Part shown: positions 1-6,182 of the stretch, in pieces
Layout of the letters: each line of letters begins with the position of its first letter
Position numbering within the stretch: the first letter of the stretch is position 1
DNA from: Pseudomonadota bacterium
Lineage (GTDB): Bacteria; Pseudomonadota; Alphaproteobacteria; Sphingomonadales; Sphingomonadaceae
Assembly (NCBI GenBank): GCA_023390415.1
Contig: JAEWCW010000200.1
Location: 1-11,487 of the forward strand
Direction of reading: 5' to 3'
DNA: 11,487 nucleotides
The notes under the pieces: model-generated
Seen by the model: the letters and a program-made list of their open reading frames with translations, nothing else
Databases searched by the model: none
What the model was told of the DNA's origin: nothing
Translations under genes and position numbers: made by a program

Positions 1-44
1 CTAGCAGGGGTGGCGGCGATTGTGCACAGGGGTCGCTGGAAAAA

Positions 45-860
45 ATGCCGGAGCTTCCCGAAGTCGAAACCACGGTCCGCGGCCTCGAGCCGGTCCTCGC
101 TGGCCGGCGCCTGGTGGCCGTCGAGCCGCGCCGGGCCGATTTGCGGCGGGCGATCCCCGCGGACCTTCGCCAGCGCCTGACCGGCGCTCGGGTGACCGGG
201 CTCGGCCGGCGCGCCAAATATGGGCTGATCGACACGGACCGCGGCGATACCTTGATCTTCCATCTCGGCATGTCGGGCCGCTGGCGGATCGATCCGGCGG
301 AGATCGGCGCGCACGACCATCTCCTGCTCGAGACGGACGAGGGCAGGCGGCTGGCGCTCAACGATCCGCGGCGCTTCGGTTCGCTCGACCTCGTCGTGAC
401 CGACGACATCGAATCGTTCCCGGCCTTCGCGGCGATGGGGCCGGAGCCGCTGTCGGACCAGTTCGACGGCGCCTATCTCGCCGCAGCGCTCGATGGGCGC
501 TCGGCCCCGATCAAGGCGCTCCTCCTCGATCAGCGCGTCGTCGCCGGGCTCGGCAACATCTATGTCTGCGAGGCGCTCCACATGGCCGGCATCTCTCCGT
601 CGCGCGCGGGCGGGCGGATCGCCCGGGTACGGCTCGATCGGCTCGCGGCGGCGGTGAAGGAGGTGTTGCTCGCGGCGATCGCTGCAGGGGGCTCCACCCT
701 TCGCGATTATGCGCGGCCGGATGGCGAGCTCGGCTATTTCTCGAAGCAGTGGCTTGTCTATGGCCGCGAGGGCGAATCGTGCGAATGCGGCGGTCCGATC
801 CGGCGCCGGGTCGATTCGGGCCGATCGACCTTCTTTTGCCCGCGCTGCCAGCGTGGATGA
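45..860 (+). CDS. mutM: Formamidopyrimidine-DNA glycosylase (Fpg/MutM)
   Basis: Bifunctional base-excision repair enzyme that removes oxidised purines such as 8-oxoguanine and nicks the abasic site. The 271-residue product has the usual family length. It opens with MPELPEVET, so Pro2 (the N-terminal nucleophile after Met removal) and Glu3 are present. Lys58 matches the conserved Lys57 of the mature enzyme. HLGMSG lies at 73-78, NDPRRFG at 106-112, and the helix-two-turn-helix signature GLGNIYVCEALH at 168-179. A C-terminal zinc finger (Cys246, Cys248, Cys265, Cys268) carries the DNA-contacting Arg260 in SGRSTFFCP. The first cysteine pair is C-x-C rather than the C-x2-C of the E. coli enzyme. 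The ATG is fixed by the obligatory PELPE terminus. The ribosome-binding site is weak (AGGGG 12 bases upstream, or GGA 4 bases upstream). It is followed by a hairpin-plus-T4 and then rpsT. Confidence 0.97.
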   Translation: MPELPEVETTVRGLEPVLAGRRLVAVEPRRADLRRAIPADLRQRLTGARVTGLGRRAKYGLIDTDRGDTLIFHLGMSGRWRIDPAEIGAHDHLLLETDEGRRLALNDPRRFGSLDLVVTDDIESFPAFAAMGPEPLSDQFDGAYLAAALDGRSAPIKALLLDQRVVAGLGNIYVCEALHMAGISPSRAGGRIARVRLDRLAAAVKEVLLAAIAAGGSTLRDYARPDGELGYFSKQWLVYGREGESCECGGPIRRRVDSGRSTFFCPRCQRG

Positions 861-862
861 GG

Positions 863-891
863 TTGACCGGGAGGCCGTCCGAAGGTAGAGG
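863..891 (+). promoter_or_regulatory. Possible rpsT promoter (weak)
   Basis: TTGACC at 863-868 (5 of 6 to the sigma-70 -35 consensus), a 17-base spacer, and TAGAGG at 886-891 (3 of 6 to the -10). It lies just after the mutM stop. Transcription would start near 898, immediately before the hairpin at 903-926. The -10 is poor, so this is only the best candidate in the short mutM-rpsT gap. Confidence 0.3.
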
Positions 892-902
892 GGCGCCCGA
901 GC

Positions 903-930
903 GGGTGCGGCCGGATTGCCGCGCCCTTTT
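903..930 (+). terminator. Hairpin plus T4 between mutM and rpsT (terminator or rpsT leader element)
   Basis: Arms 903-911 and 918-926 form nine pairs, one of them a T-G wobble (906 with 923), around a six-base loop, and are followed directly by TTTT (927-930). This has the form of an intrinsic terminator for mutM. The rpsT ribosome-binding site begins only nine bases after the T tract, so an rpsT transcript from the candidate promoter at 863-891 would carry the same structure at its 5' end. It may therefore act as a leader or attenuator instead. Confidence 0.55.
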
Positions 931-952
931 CATTGGATAAGAGGCAATCGAG

Positions 953-1216
953 ATGGCGAACACGCCGCAAGCAAAGAAACGCATCCGCCGCAACGCTCGT
1001 CGCGCGGAGATCAACGGCGCGCGCGTCAGCCGTATCCGGACCTTCATCAAACAGGTCGAAGCCGCGATCACCGCCGGTGACAAGGAAAAGGCCGCCGAGG
1101 CGATTCGCCGGGTCCAGCCGGAGCTGGCGCGCGGCGTGTCCAAGGGCATCGTCCACAAGAACACTGCGGCGCGGAAGTTCTCGCGCCTCTCGAAGCGAGT
1201 CGCGGCGCTCGCCTGA
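953..1216 (+). CDS. rpsT: 30S ribosomal protein S20
   Basis: Small basic 16S rRNA-binding protein needed for 30S assembly. The 87-residue product has normal S20 length and the typical start MANTPQAKKRIRRNARR, with a Lys/Arg-rich helical N-terminus and a C-terminal part containing KGIVHKNTAARKFSRL. A good ribosome-binding site, AAGAGG (939-944), lies eight bases before the ATG. The gene has its own strong intrinsic terminator downstream, so it is probably not co-transcribed with dnaA. rpsT directly before dnaA is a recurrent alphaproteobacterial arrangement. E. coli S20 represses its own translation; the hairpin ahead of this ribosome-binding site could serve a similar purpose, but nothing in the sequence proves that. 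Confidence 0.97.
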   Translation: MANTPQAKKRIRRNARRAEINGARVSRIRTFIKQVEAAITAGDKEKAAEAIRRVQPELARGVSKGIVHKNTAARKFSRLSKRVAALA

Positions 1217-1247
1217 GCCCATTCGATCCCGTTTCGGAACCGTTAGG

Positions 1248-1273
1248 GCCCGCCGGATTTCCGGCGGGCTTTT
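1248..1273 (+). terminator. Intrinsic terminator of rpsT
   Basis: A perfect nine-base-pair GC stem (GCCCGCCGG at 1248-1256, CCGGCGGGC at 1261-1269) around the loop ATTT, followed by TTTT at 1270-1273. It lies 32 bases after the rpsT stop and insulates dnaA from rpsT transcription. Confidence 0.9.
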
Positions 1274-1381
1274 CGTTCCGGAAGCGCCACGGACCTAAGT
1301 CTAGGATTTCCCGCGATTCGCGGCGCCGCAACAATCGGAACGAATCCGGATAATCGACGTAAGTAGTTGAAATACAAGGAA

Positions 1382-1436
1382 TTCTCTTTTCGTGAGAGAA
1401 ATCCGTGTCAAGTCTCATTCTTTCACAAAAGTGAAA
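1382..1436 (+). repeat. Tandem inverted repeats with alternative pairing upstream of dnaA
   Basis: Hairpin A pairs TTCTCT (1382-1387) with AGAGAA (1395-1400). Hairpin B pairs TTTCAC (1421-1426) with GTGAAA (1431-1436) around AAAA. The inner arms also match each other: GTGAGAGAA (1392-1400) can pair with TTCTTTCAC (1418-1426) over nine positions with one G-U wobble. The outer pairings and the inner pairing are mutually exclusive if this is RNA. As DNA, the same bases form two similar GTGA-containing half-sites that a dimeric regulator could bind. Neither hairpin is followed by a T tract on the + strand. Confidence 0.6.
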
Positions 1437-1616
1437 AATCGGGCTTGCGCGGACTCGCGAGACATACCTACAAATCCATTCCTGCCGGGCTGATTCCGTC
1501 CGGCGGAGGCCAAGCAAAGCGACGTTCTGCGACGGCGTGCCCGGGGGCGCACCTGCCGTGCGAGAGAGCTTTGCTCGGAAGGAGAGCCGCGGTCGAGCGG
1601 CGGTGGGCGATGTGAT

Positions 1617-1622
1617 AGGGGG
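1617..1622 (+). promoter_or_regulatory. dnaA ribosome-binding site
   Basis: AGGGGG sits seven bases before the GTG at 1630 and decides that start. The in-frame GTGs at 1603 and 1612 and the in-frame ATG at 1537 have no comparably placed purine-rich word. Confidence 0.6.
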
Positions 1623-1629
1623 TAGGTGC

Positions 1630-3033
1630 GTGACGCAGGCTCCGCAGCTTAAGGAGATCGACGAGGTGCTGGACTCAATACCCGGCGCCTGGGAGCTGAT
1701 CCGTTCGAGCCTTCGGCGCGATTGCGGCGCCCGGACGTTCGACGGCTGGCTGCGTCCGATCGCGCTCGGCAGCTTCGATCCCGAATCGGCGACTCTGCGC
1801 CTCGAGCTTCCGTCCCAGTTCATGGCCGACTGGGTTCAGACCCATTTCGCGGAGCGTCTGACCCTCGCCTGGCGCGCGACCCTTCCGGCCGTCCGCCACG
1901 TCCGCATCGGAGTCGGTGCAGCCGCGCCGCGCACCGCCGCCGTGGTCGAGATCCCGGCGCCGGAGGACGCGCCCGAGGCCCGCGCCGGCCGCCAGCCGGA
2001 CAATCAATATGCAGTCGCGCTCGAGCCGCGCTACCGCTTCGAGAATTTCGTCGTCGGCAAGGCCAACGAGGTCGCCTACAACGCCGCCCACACGCTTGCC
2101 ACGGCCAAGCAGGTCGTGTTCAACCCGCTGTTCCTCCACGGCGGCACCGGGCGCGGCAAGACCCATCTGCTCCACGCGATCGGCCACGAATTCCACCGGC
2201 TGAAGCCGCGCGCGAAGATCGTCTACATGTCGGCCGAGAAGTTCATGGTCGAATTCGTCGCGGCCCTCCGCGCCAACGAGACCATCCGCTTCAAGCAGCA
2301 GCTCCGCTCCGCCGACCTGCTGATGATCGACGACGTCCAGTTCATCGCCGGCAAGGAATCCACCCAGGAGGAATTCTTCCACACGATGAACGAGATCATC
2401 TCGGCCGGGCGTCGGCTGGTGATCTCGTCGGACCGCGCGCCGCAGGATTTGGACGGCATCGAGCCGCGCATCCTGTCGCGCCTGTCCTGGGGCCTCGTCG
2501 CCGACATCAACCAGGCCGATCTGGAGCTGCGCTTCAACATCATCGTCAAGAAGCTCGAGGCGCTTCCCGACGTGAAGGTGCCGGAAGACGTCGTGATGTT
2601 CCTCGCCAAGAGGATCAGCGCCAACGTCCGCGAGCTCGAGGGCGCGCTCAACCGGATCGCCGCTTATTCGATGATGCAGAGCCGCGAGATCGATCTCGAT
2701 TTCGTGAGCGAGGTTCTGGCCTCGACGCTCCGCGCCAACCAGCGCCGGATCTCGATCGATGAGATCCAGACCCGGGTTTCCGACCATTATCGGATCCGCA
2801 AGGCCGAGATGACCTCGGCGCGCCGCGCCCGCGAGGTCGCCCGCCCGCGCCAGGTCGCCATGTATCTCTCCAAGCAGCTGACCCCGCGGTCGCTGCCCGA
2901 GATCGGCCGTCGCTTCGGCGGGCGCGACCACACGACGGTGATCCACGCGGTCAAGCAGATCGAGAAATTGCGCGCGCAGGATCCCGAGCTCGATTCCGAC
3001 ATCCGCCTGCTCACCCGCCAGCTCGAAAGCTGA
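1630..3033 (+). CDS. dnaA: Chromosomal replication initiator protein DnaA
   Basis: AAA+ ATPase that binds DnaA boxes and opens the chromosomal origin. With the GTG start it is 467 residues. Domain I (about 15-90) carries the DnaB/partner-binding fold. A short linker (about 95-130) follows. Domain III has Walker A GGTGRGKT (171-178), Walker B LLMIDD (230-235), the arginine-finger region PRILSRLSWG (279-288) and the sensor-2 segment NVRELEGALNR (332-342). Domain IV ends with the DnaA-box-binding signature GRDHTTVIHA (431-440). The frame is open further upstream, to an ATG at 1537, but that stretch lacks DnaA-like sequence. GTG 1630 has AGGGGG seven bases ahead and puts a normal 20 residues before domain I. 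GTG 1603 or 1612 remain possible. A small membrane-protein gene follows 23 bases later with no terminator between, so read-through is likely. Confidence 0.96.
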   Translation: MTQAPQLKEIDEVLDSIPGAWELIRSSLRRDCGARTFDGWLRPIALGSFDPESATLRLELPSQFMADWVQTHFAERLTLAWRATLPAVRHVRIGVGAAAPRTAAVVEIPAPEDAPEARAGRQPDNQYAVALEPRYRFENFVVGKANEVAYNAAHTLATAKQVVFNPLFLHGGTGRGKTHLLHAIGHEFHRLKPRAKIVYMSAEKFMVEFVAALRANETIRFKQQLRSADLLMIDDVQFIAGKESTQEEFFHTMNEIISAGRRLVISSDRAPQDLDGIEPRILSRLSWGLVADINQADLELRFNIIVKKLEALPDVKVPEDVVMFLAKRISANVRELEGALNRIAAYSMMQSREIDLDFVSEVLASTLRANQRRISIDEIQTRVSDHYRIRKAEMTSARRAREVARPRQVAMYLSKQLTPRSLPEIGRRFGGRDHTTVIHAVKQIEKLRAQDPELDSDIRLLTRQLES

Positions 3034-3056
3034 GCGGGGGAGGGGCGGCGCACGCC

Positions 3057-3506
3057 ATGAACCCCACCCTCCTGTTCGCGATCACGGCGACGATCGTCGG
3101 CGGCGCGCTCGTCGCCCTCCAGGCGCCGACCAATGCGATGCTGTCGCGTGCCGTCGGCTCGCCGGTCAACGCGGCCTTGGTCTCGTTTGCGGTGGGGCTC
3201 GCCGGGCTTGCCGTCGCGGCGCTGCTGCTCGGCGCGCGTCCGAGCGGGGCCGAGGTTCGGGCACTGCCCTGGTACGGCTGGATCGGCGGCCTCTACGGCG
3301 CGGTGTTCGTCGCGGTGGCGGCCTTCGCGGCGCCGAGGATCGGGATCACCTTCTTCCTCACCGCCTCGATCGCCGGCCAGCTCGCAATGGCGCTGTGGCT
3401 GGACCGGGCCGGCGCCTTCGGGCTGCCGGTCCAGGAGATCAGCCCGACCCGGATCGCCGGCGTGGTCCTCGTCCTCGCCGGCGCCTGGCTGGTCCAGCAG
3501 CGCTGA
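3057..3506 (+). CDS. YdcZ-type small DMT superfamily membrane protein (DUF606)
   Basis: A 149-residue, very hydrophobic protein with about five membrane segments (roughly 4-22, 36-59, 71-92, 96-115, 130-147). The N-terminal LQAPTNAMLSRAVGSP and the central WYGWIGGLYGAVFV resemble the YdcZ/DUF606 family, half-sized relatives of drug/metabolite transporters that probably work as dimers. The substrate is unknown. A purine-rich run (GGGGGAGGGG, 3036-3045) lies upstream, 11 bases from the ATG. The 23-base gap after dnaA and the absence of a terminator suggest it shares the dnaA transcript, although no functional link to replication is evident. Its stop is separated by one base from the stop of the opposing DUF885 gene. 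Assignment is from sequence character, without a database comparison. Confidence 0.85.
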   Translation: MNPTLLFAITATIVGGALVALQAPTNAMLSRAVGSPVNAALVSFAVGLAGLAVAALLLGARPSGAEVRALPWYGWIGGLYGAVFVAVAAFAAPRIGITFFLTASIAGQLAMALWLDRAGAFGLPVQEISPTRIAGVVLVLAGAWLVQQR

Positions 3507-3507
3507 G

Positions 3508-5352
3508 CTAGCCGCGGACGCCCTGGCGCTCCACCACCCAGTCCTCGATCACCCGGCCGAGCACGTCGAGCGGCATCGCGCCGGCGGCGAGCGCGACATC
3601 GTGGAAGCCCTTGATGTCGAAGGCCGGGCCGAGGCGGCGGCGGGCGTTCTCGCGGAGCTGGAGCCAGCGCGTCTGGCCGACCTTGTAGCTGGTCGCCTGG
3701 CCCGGCCAGACCGAATAGCGCTCGACCTCGGTCGCGATCGAGCTTTCCTGGTCGCCGAGCGCGTCGACCATGTAGCGAATCCCCTGCTCGCGGCTCCAGC
3801 GCTTGTGGTGGAGGCCGGTGTCGACGACCAGCCGCGCGGCGCGGAACATGTAGGATTGGAGATAGCCGACCTTGCCGAACGGGTCGTTCTCGTAGACACC
3901 GGCCTCGTCGGCGAGCTGCTCGGCATAGAGGCCCCAGCCTTCGGTATAGGCCGAGAAGTTGGAGAGCCGGCGGAGCATCGGAATGCCCTCCGCCTCGAGC
4001 GCGAGCGCGATCTGGTGGTGATGGCCCGGGGTTGCCTCGTGATAGGTGAGGGTGGGCAAGGTCCATTTCGGCCATTCGGCCGTGTCGCGCAGATTGATGT
4101 AGTAAGCACCGGGGCGCGAACCATCGAGCGCGGGCGACTGATAATAGCCGCCGGGCGCCCCCGCCTCGATCACGGGGGGCACCCGCCGGATCTCGACCTC
4201 GGCGCGCGGTAGCCGGCCGAAATAGCGCGGCAGCCGCGCTTGCATGTCGCGGGTCTGGCGATTGAGGTCGGCGAGGAGCTGGCTGCGGCCCGCGTCGGTG
4301 TTCGGATAGAGGAAGCGTGGATCGCTGCCGAGCGCCCGCATCCGCTCGCCGACCGTGCCGCGGGTCATGCCCTGGGCGCGGAGGATGGTGTCGACCCGGG
4401 CCGAGAGGTCGGCGATCTGATCGAGCCCGAGCTGGTGGATCTCGTCCGCGCTCATCGTCGTCGTCGTCGCGTAGCGCAGGCCATAGGCGTAATAATCGGC
4501 GCCCTTGGGCAGCCGCCAGACGCCGGCATCGTGGACGGCCTCGGCGCGCTTGCTGCGCACCGCCTCGGCCTGGCGCCCGAGCGCCGGATAGATCTCGCCC
4601 TCGACGATCCGTGCGGCGCGTGCCGCCCAGTCTCCCGCGATGCCCTTTTCGGCTGTGCGGCGGGCGAGCGAGGTGGTGAGCACCGACTGGGCAGCCGGCG
4701 TTCCGGTGAGGTTGCCGAGCTGCTGAAGCGTCTTGTCGATCACGAAATCGGGCGGGACGACCCCGATCGCATATTCCGCGCGCACCCGTGCAGTCTCGTT
4801 GTCGAGCTCGCGGGCGAAGGCGGAGAGGCGCGAGAGATAGGCATCTGCGTCCGCCCGGGTCTCGATCCGGTGCTGGCTGTCGAGGAAGTCGGGGATCGAC
4901 TGGTAGGTGCCGCCGAGCTGGCTCACCGAATAGGGCTCGGGCCAGCTGTGGGTGCCGTATTCGAAATTGTCATAGGCGTAGATGCTGGTGTCGGCGCCTT
5001 GCTTGATCGTGTCGTAATTGACCGCATCCATGCCGTGGAGCTGGGAGCGGTCGATTGCGACCAGGTCGGCCCGGAAGCGGCGGAAGAGCTGCTGGCGCTC
5101 GCGGAGGGCGGCGGCGGAGCGGTCCTGGAGCTGGGCCTTTGCGCCGGCATGCGCGCCGCTGTCCAGGCCGAGCGAGGTGCGCGTCTCGGGATCGCTCAGC
5201 ACCAGCTCCTGATAGCCGCGCTCGAGCAAAGCATTGAGCTGCGCCGCGGCGCCGGTCGCCGCCGCGCCCTGGAGCGCGAAGGCGGGGCGGGCGGCGGCAA
5301 GCGCGCCGGCGAAGGAGGCGGAGGCGAGCAGGAAGCGGCGGCGGTCGATCAT
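3508..5352 (-). CDS. Tat-exported DUF885 family protein, putative metallopeptidase-like
   Basis: From the ATG at 5352 the product is 614 residues. It begins with a twin-arginine signal (MIDRRRFLLASASFAG, then a hydrophobic stretch ending near AFA-LQ), so the folded protein is probably sent to the periplasm. The mature part matches the DUF885 pattern: HEATPGHH at 438-445 (zinc-ligand-like HExxxGHH), YTEGWGLYAE at 469-478 supplying a further conserved glutamate, and ERYSVWPGQATSYKVGQ at 544-560. By analogy with HExxH metallopeptidases it may hydrolyse peptides, but no substrate can be read from the sequence. GGGAG six bases before the 5352 ATG favours it over an in-frame ATG at 5373, which has no ribosome-binding site and would push the signal inward. 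It is separated from the upstream lipoprotein gene by a terminator, so it needs its own promoter in the short gap; a TTGTCT word near 5410 is only a weak -35. No downstream terminator is visible. Confidence 0.9.
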   Translation of the reverse strand: MIDRRRFLLASASFAGALAAARPAFALQGAAATGAAAQLNALLERGYQELVLSDPETRTSLGLDSGAHAGAKAQLQDRSAAALRERQQLFRRFRADLVAIDRSQLHGMDAVNYDTIKQGADTSIYAYDNFEYGTHSWPEPYSVSQLGGTYQSIPDFLDSQHRIETRADADAYLSRLSAFARELDNETARVRAEYAIGVVPPDFVIDKTLQQLGNLTGTPAAQSVLTTSLARRTAEKGIAGDWAARAARIVEGEIYPALGRQAEAVRSKRAEAVHDAGVWRLPKGADYYAYGLRYATTTTMSADEIHQLGLDQIADLSARVDTILRAQGMTRGTVGERMRALGSDPRFLYPNTDAGRSQLLADLNRQTRDMQARLPRYFGRLPRAEVEIRRVPPVIEAGAPGGYYQSPALDGSRPGAYYINLRDTAEWPKWTLPTLTYHEATPGHHHQIALALEAEGIPMLRRLSNFSAYTEGWGLYAEQLADEAGVYENDPFGKVGYLQSYMFRAARLVVDTGLHHKRWSREQGIRYMVDALGDQESSIATEVERYSVWPGQATSYKVGQTRWLQLRENARRRLGPAFDIKGFHDVALAAGAMPLDVLGRVIEDWVVERQGVRG

Positions 5353-5395
5353 GAGGGGCTCCCAAGGAGGCAAGGTCGATCCACCCTAGTGCGGA

Positions 5396-5409
5396 GGCGC
5401 GTGCGCGCC
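5396..5409. repeat. Palindrome GGCGCGTGCGCGCC upstream of the DUF885 gene
   Basis: Six-base arms GGCGCG and CGCGCC around TG, in the 61-base gap between the lipoprotein terminator and the DUF885 start, where that gene's promoter must lie. It could be an operator or a chance GC palindrome. Confidence 0.35.
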
Positions 5410-5413
5410 AGAC

Positions 5414-5442
5414 AAAAAACGGGGCCGGATCGCTCCGGCCCC
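5414..5442 (-). terminator. Intrinsic terminator of the DUF4136 lipoprotein gene
   Basis: A perfect nine-base-pair stem (GGGGCCGGA at 5421-5429 with TCCGGCCCC at 5434-5442) and loop TCGC. Read on the - strand it is followed by G and then six T residues (A run at 5414-5419). It lies 22 bases past the lipoprotein stop. There is no T tract on the other side, so it acts on the - strand. Confidence 0.9.
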
Positions 5443-5464
5443 CACTCTTTGGATTCCGCTGCCC

Positions 5465-6145
5465 TCAGCGACGGCGGTCGCGATCGGGAACGGTGATCCG
5501 GACGGTCTCGCCGGAGCGGCCGGGGAAGCCGGTGAACATCGCCTCGACGAGGTTCGGCACCAACTCCTGCAGATTGTCGCCCCGCGAGCGCGCCTCGGCC
5601 CGGCCCTCGAACAAAGCTTGGCCGTCCGCGGTGCGGCGGATGTCGAGGTCGAGGCGGCTGGTGTAGACGGTATAGGCGTCCAGCCGGTCGCCGCGCCCGA
5701 AGAAGAAGGGATCGTCCCAGCCATAGTAGAAGGGGCTGCGATAGCGACCGCCATAGCCGTAGCGCGAATAGAAGGGCCGGTAGCGATAGCCGTAGCCATA
5801 GCCGAGGCCGAGCCGGCTATAGGCGAAGGGATCGGGCCGGACGACGACCTGCTGGCGGCCCTCGTCGACGCCATAGTCCATCTCGACGACGAAGGTGGCC
5901 GCCTGGCGGCTCGGCGCCTCGCTATAGCCGAGACCGGTCAGGTGACGGCGCACCAGAGCGGCATATTGGCTGAACTCGAGGCCGCCCTCGTTCTTGGGAT
6001 CGGCCGCGACGACGACGAAGCTCTGGCCCTGCGGGGCCGGCATCGCCTGGAACCGGGAGACCTGGGTCGGCAGCCCGGTGGCGCAGCCGCCGAGCGCGAG
6101 CGCGAGCGGTGCGGCGAGGGCGAGCATTTTCTTGCTGACGGACAT
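5465..6145 (-). CDS. DUF4136 family lipoprotein
   Basis: From the ATG at 6145 the product is 226 residues. It starts MSVSKKMLALAAPLALALGGC with a lipobox-like LGGC, so Cys21 would be lipidated and the protein anchored in the envelope, probably the outer membrane. The body resembles DUF4136: an N-terminal strand region (FVVVAADPKNEGGLEFSQY, then VRRHLTGLGYSEA), a VVEMDYGVDEGR segment, and a C-terminal LDLDIRRTADGQALFEGRAE block. Between them is a striking Gly/Tyr/Phe/Arg-rich stretch of about 45 residues (GYGYGYRYRPFY and similar). The molecular role is unknown. A longer frame reaches an ATG at 6211, but that reads through the -10 element and hides the signal peptide inside the protein. AAAGG lies about ten bases before the chosen ATG. 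The gene has its own promoter and terminator, so it appears to be a single-gene unit. Confidence 0.88.
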   Translation of the reverse strand: MSVSKKMLALAAPLALALGGCATGLPTQVSRFQAMPAPQGQSFVVVAADPKNEGGLEFSQYAALVRRHLTGLGYSEAPSRQAATFVVEMDYGVDEGRQQVVVRPDPFAYSRLGLGYGYGYRYRPFYSRYGYGGRYRSPFYYGWDDPFFFGRGDRLDAYTVYTSRLDLDIRRTADGQALFEGRAEARSRGDNLQELVPNLVEAMFTGFPGRSGETVRITVPDRDRRR

Positions 6146-6182
6146 GAGACGCGCCTTTTTCTCAAAAACGTGAAATGTGCTG

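Larger units (their letters stand above)
1274..1629 (+). promoter_or_regulatory. dnaA upstream control region
   Basis: A 356-base stretch with no convincing gene, between the rpsT terminator and the dnaA start. By hand count, 1361-1440 has 27 G/C of 80 (about 34%), far below its surroundings. It contains two neighbouring hairpins (1382-1400 and 1421-1436) and four GANTC sites (1315, 1342, 1452, 1492). Promoter-like words are present but none forms a convincing pair: GATAAT at 1349-1354 lacks a good -35, and TTGAAA at 1367-1372 lacks a good -10. A DnaA-box-like word on the - strand (1345-1353, TTATCCGGA) matches TTATCCACA at 7 of 9. A strong Shine-Dalgarno word AAGGAG (1579-1584) has no start codon at proper spacing. 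Confidence 0.7.

Noticed and set aside
20..940. Long + strand open frame over mutM
   Set aside because: It is an Arg/Pro/Gly-rich out-of-frame reading of mutM, typical of GC-rich DNA, with no recognisable domain.
1421..1436. Hairpin TTTCAC-AAAA-GTGAAA as a terminator
   Set aside because: The stem is short and AT-rich with no T tract after it, and rpsT already has a strong terminator at 1248-1273.
1537..1629. N-terminal extension of DnaA from the ATG at 1537
   Set aside because: The extra 31 residues are not DnaA-like, and the ATG lacks a ribosome-binding site; the GTG at 1630 fits better.
1300..1629. Chromosomal origin next to dnaA
   Set aside because: There is an AT-rich island, but only poor 7-of-9 DnaA-box matches and no box cluster. 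In alphaproteobacteria the origin usually lies elsewhere, for example near hemE.
1675..2946. 423-codon - strand open frame opposite dnaA
   Set aside because: dnaA is unmistakable on the other strand. The antisense frame has biased composition, no ribosome-binding site and no family match that I recognise.
4240..5496. 418-codon + strand open frame opposite the DUF885 gene
   Set aside because: It mirrors the codons of a clear gene and runs through the lipoprotein terminator hairpin; a shadow frame.
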